Shown here piece after piece: positions 16,282-24,719 of a stretch of 64,000 bases of DNA. The DNA is taken from positions 54,271 through 118,270 of the forward strand of contig NZ_JACB01000039.1 of the NCBI RefSeq assembly GCF_000520975.1, read 5' to 3'. The stretch's first letter is position 1, and the number at the start of each line of letters is the position of its first letter. The position numbers were made by a program, and so were the translations under genes. The DNA comes from Aquimarina megaterium XH134 (lineage in GTDB: Bacteria; Bacteroidota; Bacteroidia; Flavobacteriales; Flavobacteriaceae). Under the pieces are notes generated by a model. The model searched no databases. It saw only the letters and a list, made by a program, of their open reading frames with translations, and had not been told where the DNA came from.

Positions 16282-17226
16282 ATGAATACTATAGTAAAAG
16301 TGGAGTTAAAAGAAAAAATAAGTAAAGTAAAGAAAGATAAAAATGCTGTAATCCTTGCACATTATTATCAACGACCAGAAATACAGGAAGTTGCTGATTA
16401 TGTTGGGGATAGTTTGGGATTATCTCAAAAAGCAGCAGAAATTGATGCAGATATTATTGTTTTTGCAGGTGTGCACTTTATGGCAGAAACTGCAAAAATT
16501 CTTAACCCAACAAAAAAAGTAGTTTTGCCGGATTTAACAGCCGGATGCTCTTTGGCAGATTCGTGCCCCCCAGATGCATTTGGTTCTTTTGTAGCATCAC
16601 ATCCTGATCATACTGTGATTACCTATATCAATTGTTCGGCAGAAATTAAAGCAATGAGCGATTTGGTTTGTACCTCTTCTAATGCCCTTAAAATTGTAGA
16701 ATCGGTACCAAAGGATGTCCCTATTATTTTTGCTCCGGATAAGAACCTGGGTAAATACATCATACAACAAACCGGCAGAGATATGTTGCTTTGGGATGGT
16801 AGTTGTATAGTACACGAAGCATTCTGTATTGATAAACTATTGGATTTATATCAAGACCATCCAGGGTCGGTAATTATAGCACATCCAGAATCTGAAGAGC
16901 ATATTTTGAAAACTGCAAAGTATATAGGTTCTACTGCCGGAATGATAAACTATGTAAAAGAACATCCAAAAGAGAAATTTATAGTAGCTACAGAGGCAGG
17001 TATTTTACATGAAATGAAAAAGGAAGTACCAGATACAATCTTGATTCCGGCTCCGACCGAAGAAGATAATACTTGTGCTTGTAGTGAGTGTAGTTATATG
17101 AAGGTAAATACACTTCAGAAATTGTATGATTGCCTACTTAATGAAACTCCCGAAATAAATGTAGCAGAACATATAAGGCAAAAAGCATTAACTCCAATTG
17201 TTCGAATGTTAGAACTTTCCAAATAA
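16282..17226 (+). CDS. nadA: Quinolinate synthase A
   Basis: The 314-residue [4Fe-4S] enzyme condenses iminoaspartate with dihydroxyacetone phosphate to quinolinate for NAD synthesis. Recognisable stretches are NAVILAHYYQRPEIQEVADY, FMAETAKIL and LPDLTAGCSLADSC, with a C-terminal TCACSECSYMK motif. Length is normal for the family. It is followed 7 bases later by nadB. An FNR-type promoter for nadA is unusual: in most bacteria this gene is controlled by NAD status through NadR, NiaR or NrtR. Confidence 0.95.
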   Translation: MNTIVKVELKEKISKVKKDKNAVILAHYYQRPEIQEVADYVGDSLGLSQKAAEIDADIIVFAGVHFMAETAKILNPTKKVVLPDLTAGCSLADSCPPDAFGSFVASHPDHTVITYINCSAEIKAMSDLVCTSSNALKIVESVPKDVPIIFAPDKNLGKYIIQQTGRDMLLWDGSCIVHEAFCIDKLLDLYQDHPGSVIIAHPESEEHILKTAKYIGSTAGMINYVKEHPKEKFIVATEAGILHEMKKEVPDTILIPAPTEEDNTCACSECSYMKVNTLQKLYDCLLNETPEINVAEHIRQKALTPIVRMLELSK

Positions 17227-17233
17227 AAGAATA

Positions 17234-18826
17234 ATGATATCGGTAGATTATTTAGTAATTGGATCAGGTGCAGCTGGATTAACTTTTGCAGTTAAAATAG
17301 CAGAAAAATTTAAAGATAAAAAAGTTTGTATAGTCACAAAGGCAGATGATGACGAATCTAATACAAAATATGCCCAGGGAGGTGTAGCTGTTGTATTAGA
17401 TACCGAAGAAGACTCTTTTCAAAAACATATACAAGATACTTTGATTGCCGGTGATGGTTTATGCAATCCTGAAGTAGTTAAAATGGTCGTTAAAGAAGGC
17501 CCCAAAAGACTTAACGATCTAATACAATGGGGTGCTAATTTTGATTTAGATTATAATGGGAATTTAGACCTTGGTAAAGAAGGAGGGCATTCTGAATATC
17601 GTATTGTTCACCATAAAGATATTACAGGTCGCGAAATAGAAACAGCATTACTAGCTCGTATTCATCAATTGCCAAATGTTAACATATTGAGTCATCATTT
17701 TGCGATCGATCTGATCACAGAACACCAATTACAAATACAAGATCACGAAAATATTTCTTGCTATGGAGCTTATGTTTTGAATCAAAAAACAGGAGAAAAA
17801 AAAACGATAAAAGCTACAGTAACATTATTAGCAACAGGAGGCATTGGCAAAATATATGGTCATACTACTAATCCGGTTATAGCAACAGGTGATGGCATTG
17901 CGATGGCATACAGAGCAAAGGCAAGAATTAAAGATATGGAATTTGTTCAGTTTCATCCAACGGCATTATACGAGAAGAAAGATGGGCAATCTTTCCTAAT
18001 TTCTGAAGCGGTAAGAGGTTTTGGTGCATATCTGAGAAATAAGAATGGACATAGATTTATGTTAGATTATGATGAAAGAGGAGAACTTGCTTCTCGAGAT
18101 ATTGTTTCGAAAAGTATTGATAATGAACTTAAAAAATCCGGAGATTCCTATGTGTATTTAGACTGTACTCATCTTGAGATAGAGGATTTTAAAAAACATT
18201 TTCCTACGATTTATAAAAAATGCATAGCCAATCATATTAACATAGAAAAAGATTGGATTCCAGTGGTTCCGGCATCTCATTATTTATGTGGTGGTATTGA
18301 AGTTGATAAAAATGGTATGACCTCTATTCAAAATTTATTTGCCTGCGGAGAATGTTCGAGAACAGGTTTGCATGGAGCCAATAGATTAGCTTCAAACTCT
18401 TTGCTAGAAGCTTTAGTGTATGCGCATAACAGCTACCAATACCTTTGTTCTAATCCTATACAATCTGATTCACTAGCTATTCCTGATTGGAATGATCAGG
18501 GAACCCATGTCAATAAAGAACATATCATTATAAAACATAATACCAGGCAACTACAAGCTTTAATGAGAGATTATGTAGGTATTGTACGTAGTAATCATCG
18601 TTTGATAAAAGCTAAAGAACATTTGGATTTAATGTATAGAGAAGTAGAAGAATTATATAAAGATTCGAAGATAAATACGGCATTATGTGAATTACGAAAC
18701 ATGATTAATATTGCGCACTTAATTATTGGACAATCTTTAGAAAGAAAAGAAAATAAAGGAGGGTATTTTAATATAGATAATAGTGCTTTTCCAGAAATTA
18801 CAGAAATACAGAATCCCCTAATATAG
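17234..18826 (+). CDS. nadB: L-aspartate oxidase
   Basis: The 530-residue flavoenzyme oxidises L-aspartate to iminoaspartate for NadA. The FAD-binding start is DYLVIGSGAAGLTFAVKIA. Further family marks are KYAQGGVAVV, GREIETALLARI, DMEFVQFHPTALYE and HYLCGGIEVDKNG, with a helical C-terminal domain. NadB can use fumarate as well as oxygen as electron acceptor, so it can work without oxygen, which fits its place in an apparently anaerobically induced operon. It is cotranscribed with nadA and the next gene. Confidence 0.95.
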   Translation: MISVDYLVIGSGAAGLTFAVKIAEKFKDKKVCIVTKADDDESNTKYAQGGVAVVLDTEEDSFQKHIQDTLIAGDGLCNPEVVKMVVKEGPKRLNDLIQWGANFDLDYNGNLDLGKEGGHSEYRIVHHKDITGREIETALLARIHQLPNVNILSHHFAIDLITEHQLQIQDHENISCYGAYVLNQKTGEKKTIKATVTLLATGGIGKIYGHTTNPVIATGDGIAMAYRAKARIKDMEFVQFHPTALYEKKDGQSFLISEAVRGFGAYLRNKNGHRFMLDYDERGELASRDIVSKSIDNELKKSGDSYVYLDCTHLEIEDFKKHFPTIYKKCIANHINIEKDWIPVVPASHYLCGGIEVDKNGMTSIQNLFACGECSRTGLHGANRLASNSLLEALVYAHNSYQYLCSNPIQSDSLAIPDWNDQGTHVNKEHIIIKHNTRQLQALMRDYVGIVRSNHRLIKAKEHLDLMYREVEELYKDSKINTALCELRNMINIAHLIIGQSLERKENKGGYFNIDNSAFPEITEIQNPLI

Positions 18827-18832
18827 TATGAT

Positions 18833-19456
18833 ATGATAAATGAAATAATTAAAGAAAGTATAGCCAAAGGAATTTCTTATATAACATATGTTGAATTGGT
18901 AAATCGCCTTGTTATAGAAGAAGCTACAACGGGAACAGAACAAACTCAACAACGTATAGACTTTACCAAATTAAATGCAAGTAGAATGCGAAGGCTTGAT
19001 AAGACTCTTGTCATACCAGAGCCATCCAAACAAGTTTTTCGAGATATGAAAGAAAAACAAACCTGGCTTGTTCTTATAGAAAGTTGGTGTGCAGATGGAG
19101 CACAAACCATTCCTGTCTTAAATAAAATAGCAGAAGCTTCACCTGCAATTGATTTGAAAATTTTATTACGGGATGATAATCCTGAGTTTATGGATCTTTT
19201 TTTGACAAACGGAACACGCTCTATACCTAGACTAGTGATAGTAGATAATAGCGGTAATGTTTTAAATACATGGGGCCCAAGATCACAAGTAGCTACTAAT
19301 ATGGTTCTGGCTTACAAAAAGGAAAATGGAAAAATAGATGACACTTTTAAAAAATCTCTACAAGTTTGGTATAATAAAAATAAAGGAGAAGCTATTATTG
19401 ATGATCTTGTGAATATAGTTGAAGATTTACTTACGTTAGAAAAAGATTTTGATTAA
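18833..19456 (+). CDS. Thioredoxin-fold protein with a single active-site cysteine
   Basis: The 207-residue cytoplasmic protein has a thioredoxin fold of the Thioredoxin_9 kind. The active-site loop reads ESWCADGAQ (Cys86), so the second Cys of CxxC is missing, and a cis-Pro region SIPRLVIVD follows. One-cysteine members could act on mixed disulfides or bind a thiol cofactor. It starts 6 bases after nadB and precedes a strong terminator, making it the third gene of the nadA operon. The link to NAD synthesis is unexplained; protection of the NadA cluster is one guess. Confidence 0.7.
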   Translation: MINEIIKESIAKGISYITYVELVNRLVIEEATTGTEQTQQRIDFTKLNASRMRRLDKTLVIPEPSKQVFRDMKEKQTWLVLIESWCADGAQTIPVLNKIAEASPAIDLKILLRDDNPEFMDLFLTNGTRSIPRLVIVDNSGNVLNTWGPRSQVATNMVLAYKKENGKIDDTFKKSLQVWYNKNKGEAIIDDLVNIVEDLLTLEKDFD

Positions 19457-19475
19457 ATAGCTCTTGATTATTTAT

Positions 19476-19512
19476 AAAAAACTTCCGAAAAAACGTTTTT
19501 CGGAAGTTTTTT
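19476..19512. terminator. Bidirectional terminator between the nad operon and ric
   Basis: A long stem AAAAAACTTCCGAAAAA with its complement CGGAAGTTTTTT, with a short loop around 19494, lies between convergent genes and can end both transcripts. Confidence 0.9.
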
Positions 19513-19520
19513 AAATGATA

Positions 19521-20270
19521 TTAATCTTCAATAGAAGGCTTTGACCCTTCTACAATCCTCTTTTCCATTTCTATTGCTTTTGGAAATAAAATATTATTTT
19601 CTAGATGGATATGTAAATGTAAGTCCTTTTCAAATTCCTCTAACATTGAAAAAGTAACATTATAGGTATTGCAAGCATCTTCGGGAGGGGTATAATGATT
19701 TGATAACCCTGAAATTTTTCGAAACCGTACTCCTTCGTTATCATGTTCCTGCATCATCATCGAGATAGGGTTTTCTACAGTTCCAAAATGTGGTCGTTGC
19801 ACGTTATGCTCCTGTTCTAGACTTTTTGTCATTTTTCTAACAAAAGGAAACAGTATAATTTCTTCTTTTTTCATATGTTGCGCAAGTTCACCAGAGGCTT
19901 CACTAAATAAAGTATGAATTTCTAACAATTCTGGATGACGCCCTCCATGTACTTTGCAGAGTTTTTCTAAATATTGACGTAGTATTGGTATTTTTTCCTC
20001 TACATAACGGTGATGTTTCTTTTCTATATAATCTGCTAATAGATCAAGTGGCCAGGATTGATAATCAATAACAATATCATCTTTTTGAGTTAAAACATCA
20101 TTTAAGTTCTCCAGAAGAGATTCAACTTCAATCTTGTTTTTGTTGCAAACCTCTTCTAATGTTCTGTCTCCTCTACAGCAAAAATCAATTCCATATTTTG
20201 AAAAAACAGCAGCAGTTCGATAATCTTTTGCAACGAATTGCCCTACCTTAGTTTTTATTAATTTATCCAT
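19521..20270 (-). CDS. ric: Iron-sulfur cluster repair di-iron protein (RIC/ScdA)
   Basis: The 249-residue protein repairs Fe-S clusters damaged by NO or oxidants, using a di-iron centre. The N-terminal ScdA domain has YGIDFCCRGDRTL. A hemerythrin-like domain follows with iron-ligand His residues in KKHHRYVEEKIP, GGRHPE, QHMKKEE, QEHDNEG and HIHLENNILFP. Length matches Ric/YtfE/ScdA. It begins 3 bases after the NO reductase gene and shares its promoter, so detoxification and repair are produced together. Confidence 0.93.
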   Translation of the reverse strand: MDKLIKTKVGQFVAKDYRTAAVFSKYGIDFCCRGDRTLEEVCNKNKIEVESLLENLNDVLTQKDDIVIDYQSWPLDLLADYIEKKHHRYVEEKIPILRQYLEKLCKVHGGRHPELLEIHTLFSEASGELAQHMKKEEIILFPFVRKMTKSLEQEHNVQRPHFGTVENPISMMMQEHDNEGVRFRKISGLSNHYTPPEDACNTYNVTFSMLEEFEKDLHLHIHLENNILFPKAIEMEKRIVEGSKPSIED

Positions 20271-20273
20271 AAT

Positions 20274-22520
20274 TTATTTATTTAAGATTGTTTTATTTTT
20301 TAATGTTAAATCAAATACAAACCAACAAATGGTTACCATACCAATTGCAAAAATGATATCTCCTATAGATCGTAACCATTTTAGGATGATCATTCCCGGA
20401 TGTTGCATAAATTCGGCAGAGCGAGCATACCACATTCCATGTTCTATACTTTCAAGTGCTTGCCATACACCCATAGGTAATAAGCTTAATAGTGCCATCG
20501 CTAATAATCCAATATTTAAAGACCAAAAGGAGATTTTTAATAATTTTTCATTCCAGCGTATATCTCTATAAAGGCTTCTTAGAACAAATAACATTAACCC
20601 GATTCCTAAGGTTCCGTATACTCCATATAAAGCAGTATGACTATGAAGAGGTGTAGTATTTAATCCCTGTACATAATATAATGCAATCGGTGGGTTGATG
20701 ATAAAACCAAAAATACCTGCCCCGAGAAAATTCCAAAAGGCTACAGCAACCATAAAATATATGGGCCACTTATAATCTTTAAGCCAACGTGTTGCTTTAG
20801 ACAATTTGTAATTGTGATATGCTTCGTAACCAATAAGCGTAAGGGGTACGATTTCTAGTGCACTAAATGTAGCACCCAAAGCCATTACAGCAGTAGGTGT
20901 TCCTGAAAAATAAATATGATGAAAAGTTCCTAAAATTCCACCAGATAAAAATATTATAGTAGCAAACAATACATTGTGTATTGCAGTTTTTGTTTTTAGA
21001 AGTCCTAATCGTACAAATAAAAAGGCGATAACCACAGTAGCAAAAACCTCAAAAAAGCCTTCTACCCATAGATGTACAACCCACCATCTCCAATATTCGG
21101 CTATTGCCAGATTGGTTTGTCTACCCCACATAAGTCCTGCTCCATAGAACATAGCTATAGCAATACAGGATATCAAAAACATGATAATGAGATTTTTTTC
21201 TTCGGTTTTTTTCTTCAATACAGGCAATAGTGGTCTGGCCATTAAGGCTAACCATAAAAATAACCCTATAAGTAGAAAAATTTGCCAAAACCGACCCAGA
21301 TCAACATATTCATACCCCTGATGACCAAACCAAAAGTTTTCTACGAGATTTAGTTTTTGCATTACCCCAAGCCATTGCCCAAACATCGAACCTGCTACAA
21401 TAATTAAAAGAGCAATAAATAGAAAATTAACACCAAATACCTGAAATTTTGGATCTTTACCAGATATTGAGGGAGCAATATACAATCCTGTTGCTAACCA
21501 CGCTGTAGCTATCCAAAAGATAGCTAATTGAGTATGCCAGCTACGAGTAACCGAATAGGGGAGAATCTGATCCAAAGGAATGCCATAAAAACCATCTCCT
21601 TCTACGCCATAATGTGCAGTAACAATACCTAACAACATTTGCACAACCATAAGAAGGCTTACTACCCAAAAATATTTTTTTACCAGGCACATAGAAGGAG
21701 TTATTCCTTGTCTTAATAGAGGATCTTCTACAGGAGCAGGAATATGTTCATCTTCTCCCGATTTCACATGATAAAATACCATTATTCCGATAGACATGAT
21801 CAAAAGAACAATACTCACTCCCGACCAGGTAAATAGACTTTTGGTAGGCACATTACCTACTAATTCTTCTGCCGGCCAGTTATGAGTATAAGAAATATTC
21901 TCGTCTGGTCTTTGTGTAACTGTTGCCCAGGTTGCCCAAAAGAAAAATGCATTCATTTTTTGCATTCGTTCTTCACTTTTAATAGTATTTTTTGGGATAG
22001 CATAGTCTGATCGTAATTGATCAAATTTGGGATCATCGGTAAACAAACCTTTATAGTAATTACTTAAATGCTGTATTGCCCTGATCCTTTCTTCTGAAAT
22101 AGTGATCGATTTATTTGTTTCATTGTACGTATTAGCTCGTAGGTCTTTTTGTAATCGTACCTTTAAAGCAGCTTGTTGCTCTGCATTTATGAGCTTATAG
22201 TTTGTATTAAAATCTCTTTGTGCGTAAATATCTAAGATAAATAGTGCCTCTCGATGAAGCCAGTCTGCGGTCCAATCTGGAGCGACATAAGCACCATGTC
22301 CCCAAACTGATCCTATTTCTTGCCCACCAATACTTTGCCAAATGTTTTGCCCATCTTTAATCTGAGAATTAGTAAAAATAATATCGCCACTGGGCGAAAT
22401 AATTTTGTCGGGTATTGGAGGTGCTTTTTGATAAATCTCGTAACCGTAATACCCTAATACGCTAAAGGAGATTAGTAATACTGCTGCAAGTCCCAGCCAT
22501 AATTTTTTTTCTTTTTTCAT
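20274..22520 (-). CDS. norB: Quinol-dependent nitric oxide reductase (qNOR)
   Basis: The 748-residue membrane enzyme reduces NO to N2O using quinol. The first 230 residues form the extension specific to qNOR: a first membrane helix, then a cytochrome-c-like domain without CxxCH, seen in GGQEIGSVWGHGAYVAPDW and DWLHREALFILD. The catalytic heme-copper-like domain follows with about 12 helices. Candidate metal ligands are His in VVHLWVEGFFE, TFHHIYFSG and PLHSHTALYG. No NorC partner is needed or present. A GGACA-N4-TATCC operator lies just before its start. It is expected both to carry out respiration and to remove toxic NO. Confidence 0.95.
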   Translation of the reverse strand: MKKEKKLWLGLAAVLLISFSVLGYYGYEIYQKAPPIPDKIISPSGDIIFTNSQIKDGQNIWQSIGGQEIGSVWGHGAYVAPDWTADWLHREALFILDIYAQRDFNTNYKLINAEQQAALKVRLQKDLRANTYNETNKSITISEERIRAIQHLSNYYKGLFTDDPKFDQLRSDYAIPKNTIKSEERMQKMNAFFFWATWATVTQRPDENISYTHNWPAEELVGNVPTKSLFTWSGVSIVLLIMSIGIMVFYHVKSGEDEHIPAPVEDPLLRQGITPSMCLVKKYFWVVSLLMVVQMLLGIVTAHYGVEGDGFYGIPLDQILPYSVTRSWHTQLAIFWIATAWLATGLYIAPSISGKDPKFQVFGVNFLFIALLIIVAGSMFGQWLGVMQKLNLVENFWFGHQGYEYVDLGRFWQIFLLIGLFLWLALMARPLLPVLKKKTEEKNLIIMFLISCIAIAMFYGAGLMWGRQTNLAIAEYWRWWVVHLWVEGFFEVFATVVIAFLFVRLGLLKTKTAIHNVLFATIIFLSGGILGTFHHIYFSGTPTAVMALGATFSALEIVPLTLIGYEAYHNYKLSKATRWLKDYKWPIYFMVAVAFWNFLGAGIFGFIINPPIALYYVQGLNTTPLHSHTALYGVYGTLGIGLMLFVLRSLYRDIRWNEKLLKISFWSLNIGLLAMALLSLLPMGVWQALESIEHGMWYARSAEFMQHPGMIILKWLRSIGDIIFAIGMVTICWFVFDLTLKNKTILNK

Positions 22521-22538
22521 GAGATAGTAGTTAAAATT

Positions 22539-22567
22539 TTAATTCGGACAATTTTATCCTATTTAAT
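22539..22567 (-). promoter_or_regulatory. NO reductase operator, GGAYA-N4-TATCC type
   Basis: GGACA-N4-TATCC (22546-22559) is flanked by AATT-rich arms and starts about 25 bases upstream of the norB start. On the minus strand it overlaps TAAAATTG, a near match to the -7 element, as expected for a repressor site. The same core, GGATA-N4-TATCC, is the centre of the 44-bp palindrome before the adjacent Rrf2 gene. Confidence 0.6.
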
Positions 22568-22578
22568 AATAAATTTTT

Positions 22579-23013
22579 TTAGGTTCTTAAATATGAAGCT
22601 CCAGATTTGATCCCAAGAGCTAATTCTTCGAGATTGGTAGATTCCAACATTTTCTTTAATTCTTCTCTTACTGCAGCGAATTTATGATGAACAGGGCATG
22701 GATGATCTTCTGAGCATTTATTAAGACCCAGACCACAGCCAATATAAATACTATCCCCATCTATGGCATCAACAATTTCTGCAAGTTGTATAGATGCTAT
22801 TTTATGTTTTTCTATTTCGAAACCGCCAGCGGCACCTTTTACAGAATTAACTATATTGTTTTTAGCTAGTTTTTGAAGAATCTTTGCAGTAAATGCTTCT
22901 GGAGAATTAATTTTGGCTGCAATATCTTTGAGACTTACTCGCTCTCCTTGATAAGATTTTAAGGCAATAAAAATAGCAGCTTTAATTCCGTATTCGCAGG
23001 CTTTCGAAAACAT
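22579..23013 (-). CDS. Rrf2-family regulator, NsrR-like (second of two)
   Basis: The start was set at the Met that begins MFSKACEYGIKAAIFIALKS (23013), the usual Rrf2 N-terminus; the longer frame reaches into its own operator. The 144-residue product has a winged helix (SPEAFTAKILQKL, wing GAAGGFEI) and three cysteines in a C-x6-C-x5-C pattern (GCGLGLNKCSEDHPCP) for a probable Fe-S cluster. It lies just upstream of norB-ric, and a shared palindrome stands before both. By analogy with NsrR this would be an NO-sensing repressor of NO detoxification. The NsrR label is inferred from context. Confidence 0.85.
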   Translation of the reverse strand: MFSKACEYGIKAAIFIALKSYQGERVSLKDIAAKINSPEAFTAKILQKLAKNNIVNSVKGAAGGFEIEKHKIASIQLAEIVDAIDGDSIYIGCGLGLNKCSEDHPCPVHHKFAAVREELKKMLESTNLEELALGIKSGASYLRT

Positions 23014-23037
23014 TCTATTCAAAAATTGATTACACTG

Positions 23038-23089
23038 CAAAATTAGCAATTATTTAATTAGGATAAAAATATCCGAATTAAATAATTGC
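23038..23089 (-). promoter_or_regulatory. Autoregulatory 44-bp palindrome and -7 element of the second Rrf2 gene
   Basis: The segment 23046-23089 is a nearly perfect inverted repeat, with arms GCAATTATTTAATT and AATTAAATAATTGC around GGATA-N4-TATCC. Directly downstream on the minus strand is TAATTTTG (23045 to 23038), an exact TAnnTTTG -7 element, about 25 bases before the start. A regulator bound to the palindrome would cover the -33 region, so autorepression is likely. Confidence 0.7.
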
Positions 23090-23114
23090 AAAACTTTTAC
23101 ACTTAGATTTTAAC

Positions 23115-23182
23115 AAAAGATTAATTAGTGCGAAAATATGATATTTATCATATTTCATGTGCTGTAGTAATTCTTATTTTTA
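23115..23182 (+). promoter_or_regulatory. nirK promoter: upstream half-site, FNR-type box and -7 element
   Basis: AAAAGAT-N6-GTGCGAA (23115-23134) starts exactly 22 bases before the start of the perfect palindrome TATGATATTTATCATA (23137-23152). TATTTTTA (23175-23182) is 38 bases from the box start and serves as -7 element. The AAAAGAY half-site plus FNR-box pair at 21-22 bases is also found before the copper unit, nadA and the nos-cluster cytochrome. Confidence 0.65.
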
Positions 23183-23185
23183 CAA

Positions 23186-23211
23186 AATAAAAGACAAAAA
23201 AGTCTTTTATT
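23186..23211 (+). promoter_or_regulatory. nirK operator: perfect inverted repeat at the transcript start
   Basis: AATAAAAGAC, six A, then GTCTTTTATT form a 26-base perfect inverted repeat just after the -7 element and 20 bases before the nirK start. Its core is the AAAAGAY-N6-GTCTTTT palindrome of the first Rrf2 gene and nrdG. Its place fits repression; an mRNA hairpin at the 5' end is an alternative reading. Confidence 0.65.
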
Positions 23212-23231
23212 AAAAGTAAAATAGTAAGAAT

Positions 23232-24707
23232 ATGAAATCAAAAAAACCATTTGTATTGTTATCTAGTACAGGATTGTTTATAGGCATTTTATTAATGATC
23301 CTATCTGCCTGCTCACAAAATAAGGAAGCAGAGGAAAAGAATTACCTGGGACCAGAAGGTATTCCTGTAAGTCAGGAAATGATTGCAGAATTAACTTCAC
23401 CTCCTAATGTTCCTGGACCTACAGGAAGAAGAAAAGCGAAGAAACTCATAGTAAATATGGAGGTCTTAGAAGAAGAAGGAGAGATGGCAGATGGTGTAAA
23501 ATATGTATATTGGACATTTGGAGGTTCGGTACCTGGAAGTTTTATAAGGACCAAAATAGGAGATGAAGTAGAGTTTCACTTAAAAAATCATCCGGATAAT
23601 AAATTACCTCATAATATAGACTTACACGCCGTAACGGGCCCAGGGGGTGGTGCAACTTCTTCTTTTGTAGCTCCTGGACACGAAGCTCAGTTTTCTTTTA
23701 AAGTGCTAAACCCAGGCTTATATGTATACCACTGTGCAACAGCTCCAGTAGGAATGCACATCGCTAATGGGATGTATGGGTTAATACTTGTTGAGCCCGA
23801 AGAAGGCCTTCCTCCGGTAGATAAAGAATATTATGTAATGCAAGGAGATTTTTATACCAAAGGAGAAAACGGAGATAGAGGATTACAGCCTTTTGATATG
23901 AAAAAAGCTGTTGATGAAGATGCAGATTATGTGGTTTTTAATGGAAAAGTTGGCTCGTTAACAGGTGATAATGCTATTACAGCAAATGTTGGAGAAACTG
24001 TTAGGTTATATGTTGGTAACGGGGGACCAAATCTTGTATCATCTTTTCATGTTATCGGTGAAATTTTTGATGTCGTTAGGGTAGAAGGTGGTGATCTTAT
24101 TAATACCAATGTGCAAACTACTCTGGTTCCTGCAGGGGGTGCAGCTATTGTAGAATTTAAAGTTGATGTCCCGGGAACCTTCATTTTAGTGGATCACTCT
24201 ATTTTTAGAGCCTTTAATAAAGGTGCTTTAGGAATGCTCAAAGTACAAGGCGAAGAGAACAAGAAAATCTATTCGGGTAAAGAGGAAGAAGGAGTGTACC
24301 AACCCGAAGGAAGTGGAATCCAGGAAATGCCTGTTGATAAGGATGTTGTACAAACCGAAGAAACGGCAAAATCACTTCAAGAAAAAATGGAGTTCGGTAA
24401 AGCCACCTATATGAGAACTTGTTTTGCATGTCATCAAGCCGAAGGACAAGGAATCCCTAATGCTTTTCCACCTCTGGCTAAATCAGATTATCTAAATGCA
24501 GATCTAAATCGCGCAATCGATATTATTTTACATGGAAAAACAGGTGAAATAACTGTAAATGGTGTAAAATATAATAGTGTGATGACTAAACAGGATTTAA
24601 CCGATGAAGAAGTGGCCAATGTGCTTACTTATATATATAACAGTTGGGGAAATTCGAAAAAAGAAGTTACACCTTCAATAGTTGCTAGTAGAAGAAACGC
24701 ACATTAA
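23232..24707 (+). CDS. nirK: Copper nitrite reductase fused to cytochrome c, lipoprotein
   Basis: The 491-residue periplasmic enzyme reduces nitrite to NO. It has a lipobox (LSAC, Cys27) and two cupredoxin domains (about 65-190 and 195-340). Copper ligands and catalytic residues are visible: His127, Asp130 and His132 in LPHNIDLH, His167 and Cys168 in YHCATAPVGMH (with Met175), His273 in SSFHVIGE, and His322 in VDHSIF. A C-terminal c-type domain carries CFACH (Cys397, Cys400, His401) and probably feeds electrons to the type 1 copper. It is followed by nirV and a SCO gene in one transcript. Confidence 0.95.
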   Translation: MKSKKPFVLLSSTGLFIGILLMILSACSQNKEAEEKNYLGPEGIPVSQEMIAELTSPPNVPGPTGRRKAKKLIVNMEVLEEEGEMADGVKYVYWTFGGSVPGSFIRTKIGDEVEFHLKNHPDNKLPHNIDLHAVTGPGGGATSSFVAPGHEAQFSFKVLNPGLYVYHCATAPVGMHIANGMYGLILVEPEEGLPPVDKEYYVMQGDFYTKGENGDRGLQPFDMKKAVDEDADYVVFNGKVGSLTGDNAITANVGETVRLYVGNGGPNLVSSFHVIGEIFDVVRVEGGDLINTNVQTTLVPAGGAAIVEFKVDVPGTFILVDHSIFRAFNKGALGMLKVQGEENKKIYSGKEEEGVYQPEGSGIQEMPVDKDVVQTEETAKSLQEKMEFGKATYMRTCFACHQAEGQGIPNAFPPLAKSDYLNADLNRAIDIILHGKTGEITVNGVKYNSVMTKQDLTDEEVANVLTYIYNSWGNSKKEVTPSIVASRRNAH

Positions 24708-24719
24708 AAATTAGAATAA

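Noticed and set aside
23186..23211. nirK inverted repeat as a riboswitch or intrinsic terminator
   Set aside because: The stem is AT-rich with a six-A loop and lies at the predicted transcription start, and its core recurs in promoters of other genes, so an operator is the better reading.
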